Both the position numbers and the translations under genes were made by a program. A stretch of 64,000 nucleotides of DNA, taken from contig JBAMDO010000052.1 in the NCBI GenBank assembly GCA_037074765.1, positions 124,001 through 188,000 on the forward strand, given 5' to 3'. This document shows, in pieces, positions 38,001 through 46,726 of this stretch. Numbering within the stretch: position 1 is the first letter of the stretch; each line of letters opens with the position of its first letter. The DNA is from Mansonella perstans. Its lineage: Eukaryota; Nematoda; Chromadorea; Rhabditida; Onchocercidae. The notes beneath the pieces are model-generated. The model was not told where the DNA came from. It worked only from the letters and a program-made list of their open reading frames with translations, and searched no databases.

Positions 38001-41000
38001 TTTCCTACAATATAAAAAGTAGAAAATATTATTTATATACGAAGCCACATTAAATAGTTTAATTTGTCTTATTTTTTTTTACTATTTATTCTAGATAGTA
38101 CTCGAATTAAAGAAAGCAGTTAGATTATTCGAGCTTTTTTTTTTTCTTTTTTTTTTTTGAGAAGTTATTCTTGTTGAATAGACGAAACTGAAAATAGATT
38201 AACCTGAAAGGAATAGGCCTATATCACTGTTCTCAGGTTCGAATTCATTTCTGAAGCATTTTTAGCGTATTATATGTTGCAAATAAACCGTTTTGATATA
38301 TTTTAAGACTGTGTGCAAAGCGATAGTTCATGTTTTATTGGCAAATACACTTTGTGAAAAGTGATAGTTCACGTTTCAGTGTTTTAATTTTGCAGCACGT
38401 CATTTAAATGAACCATACTTGTCAACAAACGGAAGCATGCCAACTGGTGGACCGTCATTAAAATCGCGTTATGTTACGTCACTTTATTTTACACTTTCAA
38501 CAATCACCTCAATCGGCTTTGGCAATGTTTCTGCTACTACTGATTCTGAAAAAATTTTCACTATCATTATGATGATTTTAGGATGTTAGTTCATCTTTCT
38601 TTTCGTCATAATTATTCAAATTAAATTTTCAAAATGCCATAAATAGCATTTTATAAAATATATAATTTAACTTTAAGTTTGTATTATTTTATTTAATTTA
38701 GGAATTTTATTTTTTAAATTTTAGCACTGATGTATGCATCCGTATTTGGCAATGTATCAGCAATAATACAACGCTTATATAGTGGTACAGCAAGATATCA
38801 TACGGAAATGTCTAGGTTACGAGAATTCATTCGTTTCCATCAAATTCCAAATCCTCTACGACAAAGACTAGAGGAATATTTTCAACATGCCTGGTCTTAT
38901 ACCAATGGTATCGATATGAATACTGTAAGTACATCCTTTCTATCATATTTCATTACATTAATTGATAAACCGTTTCATTTGAATTTCCTTTTTTTTTTTC
39001 GATTTTTTCCATCTCAGATCTTATCAGTTCAAGGACAAATAATTATTCGCAGGTACTGAAAGGTTTCCCAGATTGCCTTCAAGCAGATATATGTCTGCAT
39101 TTGAATCGAAATTTGCTCAACAGTTGTCCAGCATTTGCCGGATGTTCACCTGGTTGTTTACGAGCCTTAAGCATGAGGTTATTTTACGCCTAATATTTCT
39201 CTAATTAATTTATTGATATGACTGGAATTTTTATTAAGAATTTGAAATATGATTTGAATGAATAAACTCATAAAAGTGATATTAGACTATTGATTACTCA
39301 TTAAATTGAATTCTAATTAGACAGCAAATATCATTATAGCATGTTTAAACATTAAAAAATTTAAATTCAAAATAACGATGCAAATATAAAATAAGGAAAT
39401 TACAGGTTTCGAACAACACATGCCCCACCTGGTGACACCTTGGTACATCGAGGTGATGTGCTTACTGGATTAAATTTTATTGCCAGAGGTTCGGTGGAAA
39501 TTCTCAAAGATGATATGGTTGTGGGTATTCTTGGTGAGTTAATTTTCAAACATTTCTAACAGTTTGTTAGTACAATGTATCATTTATTTAACGATATTAT
39601 TTCTTGCTTTGACAACTCTTAAAGTGAATCGTTTTTCTTTTTTTTTTTAATGAATAATTTTTAGGAAAAGATGACATCTTTGGAGAAAATCCATTGCTAT
39701 ATGAGGATGTTGGTAAATCATCATGTAACGTTCGGGCCTTAACTTATTGTGATTTGCATAGAATTTTACGGGATGACTTGGTTGATGTGCTTGACATTTA
39801 TCCTGAATTTGCTGAAAATTTTTGTCGCAACTTAACTATCACATATAATCTAAGAGACGTTCGTTTCTTTTCTTCTTTTCTCCATATCTTTAATTTTTTC
39901 GAAGTTTTAAAAATGCGAAAGAAAATCGAGCAGTGTCTCCAAATATTTTATTTTGTTTATTGTTGTAAAAAAAAAAAGTTATTTAAGTGAACATTTTCAA
40001 GTTTTATTGTAACATTTGAATGATTTAGGAAGCTCAGTCGATGAGGAAACGACTTGATAGGCATAAATTTTTAAGAATGTCATCACTGACAGATAAAGAA
40101 AAAATACCCCCACTCCAAAGAGAAGGTTTATTTCCTCTTGCAATTTATTTTCAATTCCATTTTCACTTTTTATAACAAATTTGATTTATTTATCTTTATT
40201 TCTTTTTGATTTATTTATCTTTGTGTTAGTTAATTGGCTTTAAGCTCAATTTACCAAGCACCGATTTGAAATAAAAGAAAAAAAAGACGGAAGTCCTAGT
40301 CCTAGGAGATAAAAAGAACTGAGTTCAAAACATGATGGAAGTAGGAAAGAAAATTTTGGATAATTGCGAGTGTTAGTTGAAAAATTCGATATTTTAATCG
40401 CAATGCTAAATATTTTTAAATTTCTATATATTCAAATTAATTTAAGCCATCTAAAAATCAATAATCAGGAACGAAAAGAATTTATTGGAATTTGTGAAAC
40501 ACGATTCATGAAATTGCGTCAATAAATTAGTGATTTTCTAAGAAACTTAGCAATTTTGAGAATTTGCATCGAAAACTTTATACATTTATTTAATTAACTT
40601 AGAATTACGATGTTTTTCAGGTTCGATAGATAGAAAGGATGATATTGCTACCGGAATCGAGCCAATAAGTTAGTTTCAGGCGTTTCTATCGTGAAAATCT
40701 AGCAATTGTACTAAATTTGAGGCATCTTATAGTTCAAGCATTAATAGTGGTTCAGAACTCTTCTTTTAAACAAATTCTCTTGTTTTCCAATTTATGCTTC
40801 CAGGAAACTCCCTTGTTCACTTTTTTTTTTTGGAATTTCATAAAGCAATCAGTAATGCTTAAAATTGCTTAACCGATTAAATCATGAAATATTCACATTG
40901 TTACTGAAAGTTGCGGTAATGCATATGCTTACAAATATTTCTTTTATTTTTTGAATATCCCTTAACTAAGGATATGTTCGTTATCACCGATAGGTTCGTT

Positions 41001-43195
41001 CGTTGCTGTATTGTTGAAGATTGAAAGAGGGAAATATTTGGCGTACGATCATGTGATCATATAAGATATTTTCAATGACACTGAATAACTGAACAATCCT
41101 AATAGCTTACAAATAAATTATTAATCTATTAATTACATTTTACGTTCAACTCAACTTTATATCCTGACATTTTCTCATTCATTTCATCTGCCACAGTTAA
41201 ATGGATTCTATTTCTCTTTCACATTATTCTTTTTTTTGTGAGAATTACTATTTTTAAATTTTTGGTTTTCTATTATATTTGCTGAAACTTAGCAAATTCT
41301 GTGGTCATTTATGAGAATGATATGGTTGGAAAAACTTTTTGATTTCATTTTCATTGAAATATTTGTTTTGAAGTAAGTGAATAACGTCTAGTAAAGCAAG
41401 TAACTAAATGAGTAACGAAAGTAACGCCTCTGAAAATTGCCGGAAACCTATCACGAATTTGTGATTTTCAGGGAATAATCGTTCCGAGAACGATTTTCTA
41501 CGTTATCAAGTGCTGGAAAGGAGGCTTAACGATATTGAAAGGTGTGTCACTGCCGTTTAATTTATTGTCTTTGAATACTTCACTTTGCGCAATTCGTATT
41601 GTATTTAAATTTGATTTCAAATCTGAAATTTCTTTTAATCGAATACTTATTTCACGTGAGGCATTTTCATCTTTGCAGCCATTTGGAGAAAATGGAAAAT
41701 AAAATCAACAGCAGCCTTGAACAAATTTTGAGGGTTTTAATTCCGGAAAATACTTTAATTAATTCATCCTCCGGTCATTCGTCAAAGAGTACCTCTGCTC
41801 GAAATATTTACTCATCTCGCAATGCCTCAGGAATTCATCCATCCAGGGTATCTATTTTGCATTCTTAATAAATTAGATATATAACTTCTGAATATATAAT
41901 TTTTTGATCTGATGCTGAAATTCTAAAGCTATCACATAGAGTACTGTCGGAATTTCTGATATCTTCAAATTTAACTTTTTTTTTAATTTCTTCATTTCTT
42001 CAAATGTCGAATGCGTAGGAATGTCGCGAAAGTTTTTGTTAAGAAATATGAAATTAAATTGGAAGTCAAATTTACGAAATACGAAATACTTTTGTGATAG
42101 TAATACAGTGATACTACAAAGAAAACAGTAATACAAAGATTACGGTACTATCAATCATACCTGTTAAGGTAAATAAGATTTATTATTAGCAAAATAATAC
42201 GGTTGAACAATATAGTAGACAAAAGGAGCAGTGTTTTAATTGATACAGGAAGAATGCAATGCCAGGTGAATTCCTCAAAGAGCTGAGTGTGAGGCGAAAC
42301 ATAAAAAGCCTTTTTTCTTTTTTGCGAGTTTATATATGTAGATTATTTACAGGAAATTAACTAATCACATTATTAGGAGTTACAAATAAGTAACATGTTT
42401 ATAAGGTTAGAGTGTTATCAATTATACCTGTTAAGGTTAAAGTGCTATTAATCACACCTGTTAAGGTTAGAGTGCCATCAATGAAAGATAACAAAAAATC
42501 ACATGTTGATAAATGCTTAAGTAAAGGGTTACATTGTCACAATGGGTGCTTTGTCTGTTACTGTTGACATGGTAGCTTAGAGATTCGTAATAAACAATGA
42601 AGCCTCAAACATTTATAATATGACCACATCTCACATGCAGAAAATACAGTGATTGCTGTGGAATAATTCTTATTGCATAGAAATAATTATAAAAGCAATT
42701 TTCGTAATACAATTATTTCGGTTTTTTCGAAAGAAATGAATGATTATTTGATTCTTAATCATAATTTAGTTAATAAGTAAAACATTACATATTTCCAGAA
42801 ATCGTTTGCTTCTCTTAATTCACAACAATGTACAATGACTTTATTTTGCTATTTTTAATGAGAATATTCCATTAAAACAATTCTGCTATCATTTTAATTA
42901 TTGATTCTTTAACCCTTAACTATTATTTTTCATTAATTTTCGCAATTTGCAGTTCGGGAACAGGAATGAAGAATTAATACCGTTGAGATTGCCAAGCGGT
43001 TATAGTGAAACGGATGATGTTAACAGTCCATTGATTGGTACTAATATCACATCTCCATCGGTATTACCAACTGGTTCACGCTCACTTCAATCTCGTCGTT
43101 CGGGTCATCATCCCTCATTGATTTTTACTACATCGGGTCAGTCAACATCAGCCAGGTCTGAATTATCACCTGAAGATACCGATACACTCTTATAG
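22354..43195 (+). CDS. unc-103: ERG/Kv11-type voltage-gated potassium channel, UNC-103 orthologue (whole gene)
   Basis: This encodes a tetrameric plasma-membrane K+ channel subunit that repolarises nerve and muscle. The sixteen common exons (33327-43195) give 704 residues; the splice phases agree at every junction. Counting from the first common residue: the ERG-specific run [15 protein letters not shown] at 1-15, S1 about 33-57, S2 72-92, S3 110-132, S4 150-170 with regular Arg/Lys, S5 174-198, the selectivity filter SIGFGN at 256-261, S6 271-295, a C-linker, a cyclic-nucleotide-binding homology domain about 390-496, and a coiled coil about 548-590. GFGN rather than GYGD marks the EAG/ERG class, and the flanking residues mark ERG. 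Alternative first exons begin at 22354, 30529 and probably 32860 or 32370, all ending in phase 0. No PAS (eag) domain was found upstream. Family assignment is very secure; the N-terminal isoforms are inferred. Confidence 0.95.
24181..24550. repeat. Inverted repeat with perfect 27-base arms, plus internal direct repeats
   Basis: The 27 bases at 24181-24207 are the exact reverse complement of 24524-24550. Between and beside them are repeated blocks: ATGTAATAATTTTTCT (from 24220 and 24257), TTTTTCTGGATAAATAACT (twice), and CTTCTTTTATTTAAATTT (from 24290 and 24552). This suggests a foldback element or hairpin-mediated duplication; no terminal target-site duplication was confirmed. Confidence 0.75.
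24903..25012. repeat. Inverted repeat with perfect 18-base arms
   Basis: GCTGCATATTTCCGTTCT (24903-24920) pairs exactly with AGAACGGAAATATGCAGC (24995-25012) across a 74-base spacer. The arms are more GC-rich than the region. It could be a small MITE-like remnant or the stem of a transcribed hairpin in the first unc-103 intron. Confidence 0.75.
26005..26028. repeat. (GA)n microsatellite
   Basis: About twelve GA units inside a purine-rich stretch. Confidence 0.9.
30156..30218 (+). promoter_or_regulatory. Cluster of E-box, CCAAT and CRE-like motifs before the proximal unc-103 first exon
   Basis: Within 63 bases lie a palindromic E-box CACATGTG (30156-30163), CCAAT (30174-30178), the CRE-like TGACGTAA (30183-30190) and a second CCAAT (30214-30218), in a locally GC-richer patch. 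The cluster sits about 310 bases upstream of ATG 30529, a sensible promoter position for the alternative first exon there. The motifs are read directly; promoter function is inferred. Confidence 0.4.
30529..30669 (+). CDS. unc-103: unc-103 proximal alternative first (or internal) exon, 47 codons
   Basis: ATG 30529 opens 47 codons (begins [16 protein letters not shown], ends STDSMPFAA) to an excellent donor, GCT|GTAAGT, in phase 0, joining the common exon at 33327. Third codon positions are A/T-rich while first and second positions are not, as expected of coding sequence in this genome. It could also be internal, using the acceptor CCAAAG at 30537 to follow the 22354 exon; that acceptor is weak. 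A second frame across the same bases stays open to 30810 and also ends in phase 0 at CAG|GTAATA, but its GC-rich third positions in the overlap argue against it. Confidence 0.65.
30929..30960. repeat. (TG)n microsatellite
   Basis: TG repeats interrupted once by TACG, lying in the unc-103 intron after the 30529 exon. Confidence 0.9.
32370..32470 (+). CDS. Possible unc-103 alternative first exon (33 codons)
   Basis: This is the 3' part of a 110-codon stop-free frame (32145-32474). From ATG 32370 it encodes a basic peptide ([16 protein letters not shown]...) to a donor ACGAG|GTGAAT, ending in phase 2. The next candidate exon (32850-32886) begins with exactly one base to complete the codon and then ends in phase 0, so the pair could feed the common channel exons. 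No homology is recognised, and a stop-free run this long is not surprising once in such a window. Speculative. Confidence 0.25.
32860..32886 (+). CDS. unc-103: Possible short unc-103 first exon (9 codons)
   Basis: ATG 32860 opens nine codons (MTLPGSVIT) to a perfect donor, ACG|GTAAGT, in phase 0, only 440 bases before the first common exon. The resulting protein would start [17 protein letters not shown]. Acceptors at 32849 (TTTAG) and 32834 (CTCAG) would also allow use as an internal exon after 32470. The strong donor, the phase and the local rise in GC support a real exon; whether it is first or internal is unresolved. Confidence 0.5.
33327..33379 (+). CDS. unc-103: unc-103 common exon 1: ERG pre-S1 segment
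   Basis: Acceptor TTTCAG at 33326 and donor ACTAG|GTGAGA. It encodes [17 protein letters not shown] plus two bases of an Arg codon. This is the near-invariant ERG stretch just before S1 and the point at which all alternative N-termini converge. Confidence 0.93.
33629..33752 (+). CDS. unc-103: unc-103 common exon 2: S1
   Basis: Starts after TTTTGCAG. It completes the Arg codon, then encodes [18 protein letters not shown] and the S1 helix (about residues 33-57 from the first common residue). It ends ...LLRE at the weak donor GAG|GTCTTT, in phase 0. Confidence 0.94.
34266..34388 (+). CDS. unc-103: unc-103 common exon 3: S1-S2 loop and S2
   Basis: Follows TTTACAG and gives 41 codons. The short external loop ([11 protein letters not shown]) is followed by S2, containing the ERG-type [12 protein letters not shown] acidic repeats and [12 protein letters not shown] at the cytoplasmic end. 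Donor GAA|GTTTGT, phase 0. Confidence 0.95.
34594..34707 (+). CDS. unc-103: unc-103 common exon 4: S2-S3 linker and S3
   Basis: Starts after CTTTTTAG and gives 38 codons: [17 protein letters not shown] leads into S3 ([14 protein letters not shown]) and ends NTNSDE. The donor GATGAG|GTAAAT is the same sequence as at the end of the following microexon. Confidence 0.95.
35772..35795 (+). CDS. unc-103: unc-103 24-nt microexon in the S3-S4 linker
   Basis: A T-rich acceptor (...TTTTAAG) and donor GATGAG|GTAAAT frame eight codons, IGGLNKDE, in phase 0 on both sides. It sits alone between introns of about 1.1 and 1.9 kb. Including it lengthens the extracellular S3-S4 linker from NTNSDE-TTTLIG to [20 protein letters not shown]; skipping it keeps the frame. 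It is probably alternatively spliced. The call rests on splice sites and phase, not on homology. Confidence 0.65.
36957..36979. repeat. (CA)n(TA)n microsatellite
   Basis: ACACACAC followed by ATATATAT, in the intron before the S4 exon of unc-103. Confidence 0.85.
37685..37898 (+). CDS. unc-103: unc-103 common exon: S4 voltage sensor and S5
   Basis: Follows TTTTATTTTAG. It encodes [16 protein letters not shown], then [14 protein letters not shown], the Arg/Lys-spaced S4 and S4-S5 linker, then S5 ([15 protein letters not shown]) and the start of the turret ([10 protein letters not shown]). The donor CTTG|GTACCT is weak; the frame stays open about 50 codons beyond it, so failure to splice would give a truncated product ending in the turret. 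Confidence 0.95.
38396..38584 (+). CDS. unc-103: unc-103 common exon: turret, pore helix, selectivity filter, start of S6
   Basis: Starts after TTTTGCAG. It encodes the ERG-type turret ([18 protein letters not shown]), the pore helix, the filter TSIGFGNVS and the first half of S6. Relative to the hERG sequence as I recall it, the filter Val before GFG is Ile here. The two serines linked to fast inactivation (hERG S620 and S631) are matched by S252 and S263. Donor GGAT|GTTAGT. Confidence 0.95.
38725..38924 (+). CDS. unc-103: unc-103 common exon: distal S6 and C-linker
   Basis: Follows TTTTAG. It encodes (S)[17 protein letters not shown], then the C-linker ([45 protein letters not shown]). The S6 aromatic pair (Y284, F288; hERG Y652 and F656) that binds many ERG blockers is present. 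Consensus donor ACT|GTAAGT, phase 0. Confidence 0.96.
39053..39177 (+). CDS. unc-103: unc-103 common exon: C-linker to cNBHD
   Basis: Acceptor TTCGCAG. It encodes [19 protein letters not shown] and continues to CLRALSM plus two bases of Arg. This is the helical C-linker leading into the cyclic-nucleotide-binding homology domain. Donor ATGAG|GTTATT. Confidence 0.95.
39406..39533 (+). CDS. unc-103: unc-103 common exon: cNBHD beta-roll, first half
   Basis: Acceptor TTACAG. It encodes [35 protein letters not shown] and MVVGIL. As in other ERG channels the domain keeps the beta-roll fold signature; ERG channels are known not to be gated by cyclic nucleotides. Donor CTTG|GTGAGT. Confidence 0.95.
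39665..39858 (+). CDS. unc-103: unc-103 common exon: cNBHD second half and intrinsic ligand
   Basis: Acceptor TTTTTAG. It encodes [19 protein letters not shown], then [16 protein letters not shown] and [11 protein letters not shown], ending ITYNLRD. The YNL tripeptide corresponds to the intrinsic-ligand position (FNL in hERG). Donor GAC|GTTCGT, phase 0; the frame runs on for about 40 codons if not spliced. Confidence 0.94.
40029..40125 (+). CDS. unc-103: unc-103 common exon: post-cNBHD linker
   Basis: Acceptor GATTTAG. It encodes [16 protein letters not shown], then [16 protein letters not shown], a basic Ser/Thr-containing linker after the cNBHD. It ends with one base of a Gly codon at donor GAAG|GTTTAT. 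Confidence 0.85.
40621..40668 (+). CDS. unc-103: unc-103 48-nt symmetric cassette exon
   Basis: Starts after a strong acceptor, TTTTTCAG, and encodes [16 protein letters not shown] plus one base at donor ATAA|GTTAGT. Both ends are phase 1, so skipping keeps the frame. If the donor is not used, translation meets TAG one codon later, giving a protein that ends ...GIEPIS without the coiled coil. Confidence 0.72.
41472..41541 (+). CDS. unc-103: unc-103 common exon: start of C-terminal coiled coil
   Basis: Follows GATTTTCAG. It encodes [18 protein letters not shown] and NDIE plus two bases. Heptad-spaced Leu/Val/Ile begins the tetramerising coiled coil found at the ERG C-terminus. Donor GAAAG|GTGTGT. 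Confidence 0.9.
41679..41847 (+). CDS. unc-103: unc-103 common exon: coiled coil and Ser-rich tail
   Basis: Acceptor CTTTGCAG. It continues the coiled coil ([20 protein letters not shown]), then a Ser/Thr-rich disordered tail ([14 protein letters not shown]...). Donor TCCAGG|GTATCT, phase 0. Confidence 0.9.
42402..42484. repeat. Tandem repeat in the last unc-103 intron
   Basis: Imperfect units of about 33 bases contain ACCTGTTAAGGTTA and GTGYTATYAAT. A related block, TCAATCATACCTGTTAAGGT, lies at 42151-42170, so the unit also occurs about 250 bases upstream. Confidence 0.75.
42953..43195 (+). CDS. unc-103: unc-103 last exon: disordered C-terminus and stop
   Basis: Acceptor AATTTGCAG. It encodes 80 residues ([17 protein letters not shown]... 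to ...SPEDTDTLL) and TAG. The region is Ser/Pro/Thr-rich and low in hydrophobic residues, a regulatory tail with several possible phosphorylation sites. AATAAA lies 286 bases after the stop. Confidence 0.92.
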   Translation, partial: FGNRNEELIPLRLPSGYSETDDVNSPLIGTNITSPSVLPTGSRSLQSRRSGHHPSLIFTTSGQSTSARSELSPEDTDTLL

Positions 43196-43480
43196 CAGTA
43201 ATTGAAATGAGGTTTCATTCTTCATCTTCTCATCATTTTTTGAAAAAATTTGTCCATTCAGCATCCTCATTTCTTCCTGCCCTTTCTGGATCATCTCATT
43301 GCATGTAGCAGCGAGTTTATGCTCAATTAGCATATCATGACACAAATATTTTCGAAATTTTTGAATTTTAATGTAGTCCAATTTCACCGTTTCTTTATTA
43401 TGATTTATTTTAAAATTGAGGAGAAAATTTCGTAGTTTTAATTCGAAATTATTATCCTAAATTGAAAGTGAAAATATTGA

Positions 43481-43486
43481 AATAAA
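43481..43486 (+). terminator. Candidate poly(A) signal of unc-103
   Basis: The first canonical AATAAA after the unc-103 stop codon. The 3' UTR would be about 300 bases. Such hexamers are frequent in AT-rich DNA. Confidence 0.45.
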
Positions 43487-46334
43487 AATTAATTGATTAG
43501 AAAATGTTAGTATTTGTGTTATGGTACACAATGACAATTCTTTTTTCTTAGGGGGTTTATTTCGTATCGGTGTACTGTTATAGTTTTTTTCTTTTTTCAA
43601 TGTTTTTTTTTTTTGTTTTATAAAATTTACTTTGTTTTGTTGAATTTATTGATTATTTTGAGTGCAAATGATAGTACCATATGATAATAGATTGCTTCAC
43701 TGCGGTGCCGTTTTATTTTTTTTTTAATTTAAAATATTCGAATTTAATTTGAATCAGTGCTAAATTATTATTGTGAAGAAATTGTTTACTTGTTTGTTTG
43801 TTGGTAGTACTTCTGCACTAAAAAACAAAACAAAATATAAGTATTAAGTTTTATTAATTACGTATTATAATTTTTAAATTCAGAAGTGAAATGGTTTATT
43901 GAAAGTGATGCAATTTAATCCTTTTGAATTTGGATATTAAATTTCGAACATTCCAGTTTTTTAGTGTTGAATTAGAACGCGAATTTTGTCATCAGACAAA
44001 GTAATGCAAATAGATTACAGTAAATGCTTACCTAACATTTCGAATTCAAAATGATCTCGTCATTCTCTCTCTGTCTCTTTCTCTCTCCCTCTTAATCTTT
44101 CTAAACGATCCTAAGATTTTGTTTGATGTATATCTCACAAGTATACCAACCAAACAGATGCAGTTTCTATTCATTAAATTTGAAAAGAATAAAATTTTAC
44201 AAAATTTTCTTTAACAAAATTATCACTAATAAGCAGTCCAATGGACATGTTTGATAGATTTAGGCTTAAAAGGATTGCTGAAGAAATGTGAAATTGCTGT
44301 TTTTTTGCTTTCAGTCTTAGATAAAGCTGCTGTTTTGTTCATTAATGAATGATTTGCTAAAAAAAATTTGAAAACATTGCAAATTCCAACAATATTTTTT
44401 CATTTTGCCGAAAATTCGTCAAATTTTACCAATGAAAATCTTTTCTTGTCATAATCCAAAAGTGTAAATGATTTGCAGTGTTAATTACTTAAAGTATATA
44501 TAATTTTCAATAATTTTTTTTCATTTCTTAGTTCTTTGATAATAGATCAGAGATCGGAGGAAATAATTTTATTCTTTACGGAAACATTTTTAGTAATTTA
44601 TGCAAGAAGTTCTGAAGTTTTGCTGAACAAGTAAGAACTGTTTTGTAATCAGTCATCTTCAGCAGCATAATACAAATCGGTACGAATGGACAATGGTGTC
44701 ATCCCTGCCGATATGTCAATAATAAGCTAAATGGTTCAAAGTTCTATCAAAATATATTATTCAAATAAAATGAAGATTTTAATTCACTTCTACAACTAGT
44801 CAGTTTATACAAATATGTAAAAAAAATATCAGATATGAATTGCTAATTTATTATTAAATAATACATGCAAGTCCCAATCATTGAAATAATAATGTGGATT
44901 ATAAAGCTGCATTTGCCGATTGTAAGTTTTACAGTTCTCCTAATTAAAACTTCAATCAATTGTACTTAAAAGCATCCAGTTTAAGGTTTAAAAAAAAAAT
45001 GGAACAAGAGGACTTTCTGGAAACTATGAAAATTGCAAAATTGATAAACTGTTTTAAATTCATCTCAGTTTGGAAAAATAACCGAAACATACAAAATCAA
45101 AAGAATCATATTATTAAAAAAAGAAAAGAAGGCGTTAACAATATACAAATGGGAAAATTAAGAATTTTGCAAATAAAAAAAAATGAAAAGCAGCAAAATT
45201 GAAGTCACTGTGGAAAGTAAATTTAATGAGAAATGAAGATTGATTGGGTTTACAGACAGAACTTTCGAAAGTTTTCTTTATTTTTTATAGATTTTTAGAG
45301 AGAATTGTTCACCAATTATCATTTCTAATTTTATTGTGAATGAAATAGTAATTTTCTATAGATTTCATCTCATTGAAATTCCAGAACCATTTAAACTCCT
45401 TTGAATTTATATATCTGAGCGTTTCCGAAAGCTATGTTGGAATTTCAATTTGAAATAATCATGTTTCATTTCACCGATAGTAGAAAATCCGATTATACCG
45501 GTCATCAGATTATTTTCAATGTTTTATGCTACAAATGATGATTACTGTTGTATTTGTTCAATCTGTTGTTAATTTTTTTTTACGCTGAACTGTTTGGTGC
45601 ATTAAAGCTTGTATTTTTATTCCACTTAACGGTGAAATTAATATAGCAATAAAACAAAAACAAAACAAGCATTTATAAGGAAAAGGAAAACAGAAATACA
45701 AAATTTTACAACTTACTGCTTAAAAATGAAATACCCCAGCAATACTTGGAATACATTCCTGCAGAAGACTAAACAGACAATAGATATTTGGTTTTGTTTT
45801 TCCTTTTAAAATATTTCAAAAATGATCTCAATTACAATAGAATGGATAAAATTAAGTACTATGCATTTAGAAAAAGGAATACCATAATTGCTTACCATGA
45901 CAGAACAACAAATCCTTTTTAAAAGCTTGTATTTGATTATTACAAACGTATCTCTCTAACTCGAAATTCAACCATTGAAGATTTATTTAATCGACAAGAA
46001 CAGTAATTAATTATGTTCAAAACGAGGTAACCATAACAGCGCAAACGAAATATGACAAGAATAGGCTAAATAAAATTAATGTTACACAGTAAGATTGTTT
46101 GCCGTTCATCAGCAATTTATGAAACTTCTGCAAGCTGTAAAGATAAAATGAAGGTAACAAAGACTCGTAAAAGATAACTATGAAAATAAATTTAAACGAG
46201 AAAATACAAAAGAGACAGTATAACATATATTAATCATAAAAAGTTTCTAAAGCGAATTCATAATATCCGATAAAAAATAATGATGTAAAAGTAATTACTG
46301 TGTTTTTCGGTTTCTCGAATATACTTAACCCAAA
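43487..46334. other. Intergenic sequence between convergent unc-103 and the SWIB/DEK_C gene
   Basis: Apart from a CT-rich run at about 44063-44092 and Lys/Asn-rich chance frames, nothing is recognised. The two genes converge on this interval. Confidence 0.55.
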
Positions 46335-46340
46335 TTTATT
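46335..46340 (-). terminator. Candidate poly(A) signal of the SWIB/DEK_C gene
   Basis: AATAAA on the minus strand, 75 bases beyond the TGA at 46415-46417, which implies a 3' UTR of about 90 bases. Confidence 0.45.
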
Positions 46341-46414
46341 GATAAAAAACAAAATTCAAATCTTTTCTAAATCAGTTAGTTTTGAGAAGGAAAATTTTAA
46401 ACGTTGTAAGAACT

Positions 46415-46726
46415 TCAACTAATTTCATTTTCATCATCGCCATCATCCTCTTCTTCGTCATTATTTCCCTCAGCGACATCCTTCTTGTCATTATCATTAT
46501 CCTGCTTTATATTTTTGTCGTCACTATTACTTTTATTATTATTGCTCTCAGCTTCCAATCGCGCTTCTTCCTCCGCTTCAAATTTTTCCAAAGCAGCTCG
46601 CTCTTCCTCATCCAAAAACTTTGGCTCAATGATGTGAGCAGCGAGATCTTTCATCAAGCCAAAAGCAAGGAAGCGCCTCTTGAAAATCTTCATGAGAGGT
46701 TCATCGGGCAACACATAGCGTTTATC
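46415..46726 (-). CDS. SWIB/DEK_C gene exon 6: second half of SWIB and acidic tail
   Basis: After the acceptor ...TTTTTAAG, it encodes DKRYVLPDEPLMKIFKRR, GLMKDLAAHIIEPKFLDEE, then Glu-rich helix and an Asn/Asp/Glu/Lys low-complexity tail ending ENEIS and TGA. The opposite strand carries a long open frame here that is only its shadow. Confidence 0.93.
   Translation of the reverse strand, partial: DKRYVLPDEPLMKIFKRRFLAFGLMKDLAAHIIEPKFLDEEERAALEKFEAEEEARLEAESNNNKSNSDDKNIKQDNDNDKKDVAEGNNDEEEDDGDDENEIS

Noticed and set aside
38233..38245. GGTTCGAATTC, similar to a tRNA T-loop
   Set aside because: No acceptor, D or anticodon stems can be drawn around it.
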